Part shown: positions 6,043-6,850 of the stretch, in pieces | Position numbering within the stretch: position 1 is the first letter of the stretch | How the letters are laid out: each line of letters begins with the position of its first letter | Source of the DNA: Campylobacterales bacterium | Lineage (GTDB): Bacteria > Campylobacterota > Campylobacteria > Campylobacterales > Arcobacteraceae | Direction: 5' to 3' | DNA length: 6,850 nt | Assembly (NCBI GenBank): GCA_016784825.1 | Contig: JADHTT010000042.1 | Span: forward strand, 1-6,850 | Notes under the pieces: model-generated | What the model saw: the letters and a program-made list of their open reading frames with translations, nothing else | Database searches by the model: none | What the model was told of the DNA's origin: nothing | Program-made: the position numbers and the translations under genes

Positions 6043-6850
6043 TGAGAAAATTTAATGTAGCAGTAGTTGGCGCTACTGGAGCAGTGGGCGAAGAGCTTTT
6101 TAGAGTATTAGAAGAAGTTGATTTTCCTTTAAATGAATTATTACCATTAGCAAGTGCTAATAGTGTAGGAACAGATATTGAGTATAGAGGTATTCAATAT
6201 CCTGTAGTGGAGCTTACTGAAACTGTGTTTGATGAGCATGATGTTGATATCGCTTTTTTCTCTGCTGGTGGGTCTATCTCAGAAAAATATGCCAAATATG
6301 CAGTAGAAGGTGGTGCTGTTGTAATTGATAATACAAGTCACTTTAGAATGGATCCAAAAATACCATTAGTTGTACCAGAAGTAAATCCAGAAGATATAGA
6401 ATTATGGAAAGAAACTGGAATTATTGCAAATCCAAATTGTTCAACTATTCAAATGGTACAAGCACTAAAACCACTTGATGATTTATATGGAATAAAAAGA
6501 GTTGATGTATCTACATATCAAGCAACATCTGGAGCTGGAAAAGCTGGTATGGAAGAGCTTGTAATGCAGATGCAAGACTTTTTTGCCTTTAAACTAGATG
6601 ATAGTAAAAAAGAAGCATTCGCACATCAAATTGCATTAAATGTAATTCCTCAAGTTGATAAGGCTATGGAGAGTGGTTTTACAAAAGAAGAAGAGAAAAT
6701 GGTGTATGAAACACAAAAAATTCTTCATAAAGAGATAGCTGTTGCTGCAACTTGTGTAAGGGTACCAGTATTAAGATCTCATAGTGAGTCTATTACAGTT
6801 ACATTTGGTGATGATATTGATGTTAATGTAGATGAGTGTAGAGATGTTGT
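6042..6850 (+). CDS. asd: Aspartate-semialdehyde dehydrogenase, N-terminal 269 codons (3' end outside window)
   Basis: Asd reduces aspartyl phosphate to aspartate semialdehyde with NADPH, the branch point to lysine, diaminopimelate for cell wall, threonine and methionine. The protein opens MRKFNVAVVGATGAVGEE with the GxxGxxG nucleotide-binding motif (10-16), then FSAGGS (73-78), DNTSHFRMD (96-104), the active-site cysteine C133 in NPNCST (codon 6438-6440), SGAGKAGMEEL (163-173) and RVPVLRSHSES (240-250) with the likely catalytic histidine H247. About 70 residues should follow beyond the window. SAGGS and the segments around it resemble the shorter form typified by Streptococcus pneumoniae Asd more than the E. 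coli form. The start is GTG: an in-frame TAA at 6033-6035 leaves it as the only sensible choice, and GAGGA (6028-6032) is nine bases upstream, inside gyrA. The gyrA stop and this start share one base (TAGTG), so the two genes are co-transcribed and probably translationally coupled. Confidence 0.96.
   Translation, partial: MRKFNVAVVGATGAVGEELFRVLEEVDFPLNELLPLASANSVGTDIEYRGIQYPVVELTETVFDEHDVDIAFFSAGGSISEKYAKYAVEGGAVVIDNTSHFRMDPKIPLVVPEVNPEDIELWKETGIIANPNCSTIQMVQALKPLDDLYGIKRVDVSTYQATSGAGKAGMEELVMQMQDFFAFKLDDSKKEAFAHQIALNVIPQVDKAMESGFTKEEEKMVYETQKILHKEIAVAATCVRVPVLRSHSESITVTFGDDIDVNVDECRDV

Noticed and set aside
1..6850. CRISPR arrays, insertion sequences, tRNA or rRNA genes, or a defence or secretion system
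   Set aside because: Nearly all bases are explained by seven genes; no gap exceeds about 105 bases, and I saw no repeat arrays, terminal inverted repeats, transposase motifs or tRNA-like folds.

Overview
The window looks like a piece of chromosome from a low-GC member of the Campylobacterota (Epsilonproteobacteria), most like an Arcobacter-type organism. I infer this from the protein sequences, the AT-rich codon use, and a gene pair also known from Helicobacter pylori (rpmB next to a two-transmembrane RCK potassium channel, recalled from memory). All genes are on the + strand and coding density is high. Genus level is a guess; only a database search could fix it.

Layout. Bases 2-550 are the 3' part of a radical SAM/SPASM enzyme gene whose catalytic half lies before the window. 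A short gap (551-604) with a good -10 box leads into rpmB (ribosomal protein L28, 605-793), a potassium channel with a cytoplasmic RCK domain (818-1951), argJ (arginine biosynthesis, 1944-3134, overlapping the channel gene by 8 bases) and a small YdcH/DUF465 protein (3182-3403). A strong intrinsic terminator at 3427-3458 closes this group. A second unit follows: gyrA (DNA gyrase subunit A, 3508-6042) and, overlapping its stop codon by one base, asd (aspartate-semialdehyde dehydrogenase), which starts with GTG at 6042 and runs off the right edge.

How the genes fit together. These are mostly housekeeping genes: translation (L28), potassium homeostasis (channel), amino acid synthesis (ArgJ, Asd) and DNA supercoiling (GyrA). 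They share transcripts rather than a pathway. The radical SAM fragment is the only accessory-looking gene; it is clearly more AT-rich (about 25% GC over bases 1-540, hand count) than sampled stretches of gyrA (about 30-42% per 60-base line).

I found no convincing undescribed system. The points most worth a second look are the lost glycine motif in the channel's RCK domain, the asparagine at the quinolone-determining position of GyrA, the hairpin that covers the only strong Shine-Dalgarno sequence before the channel gene, and the terminator whose T-tract may also serve the gyrA promoter.
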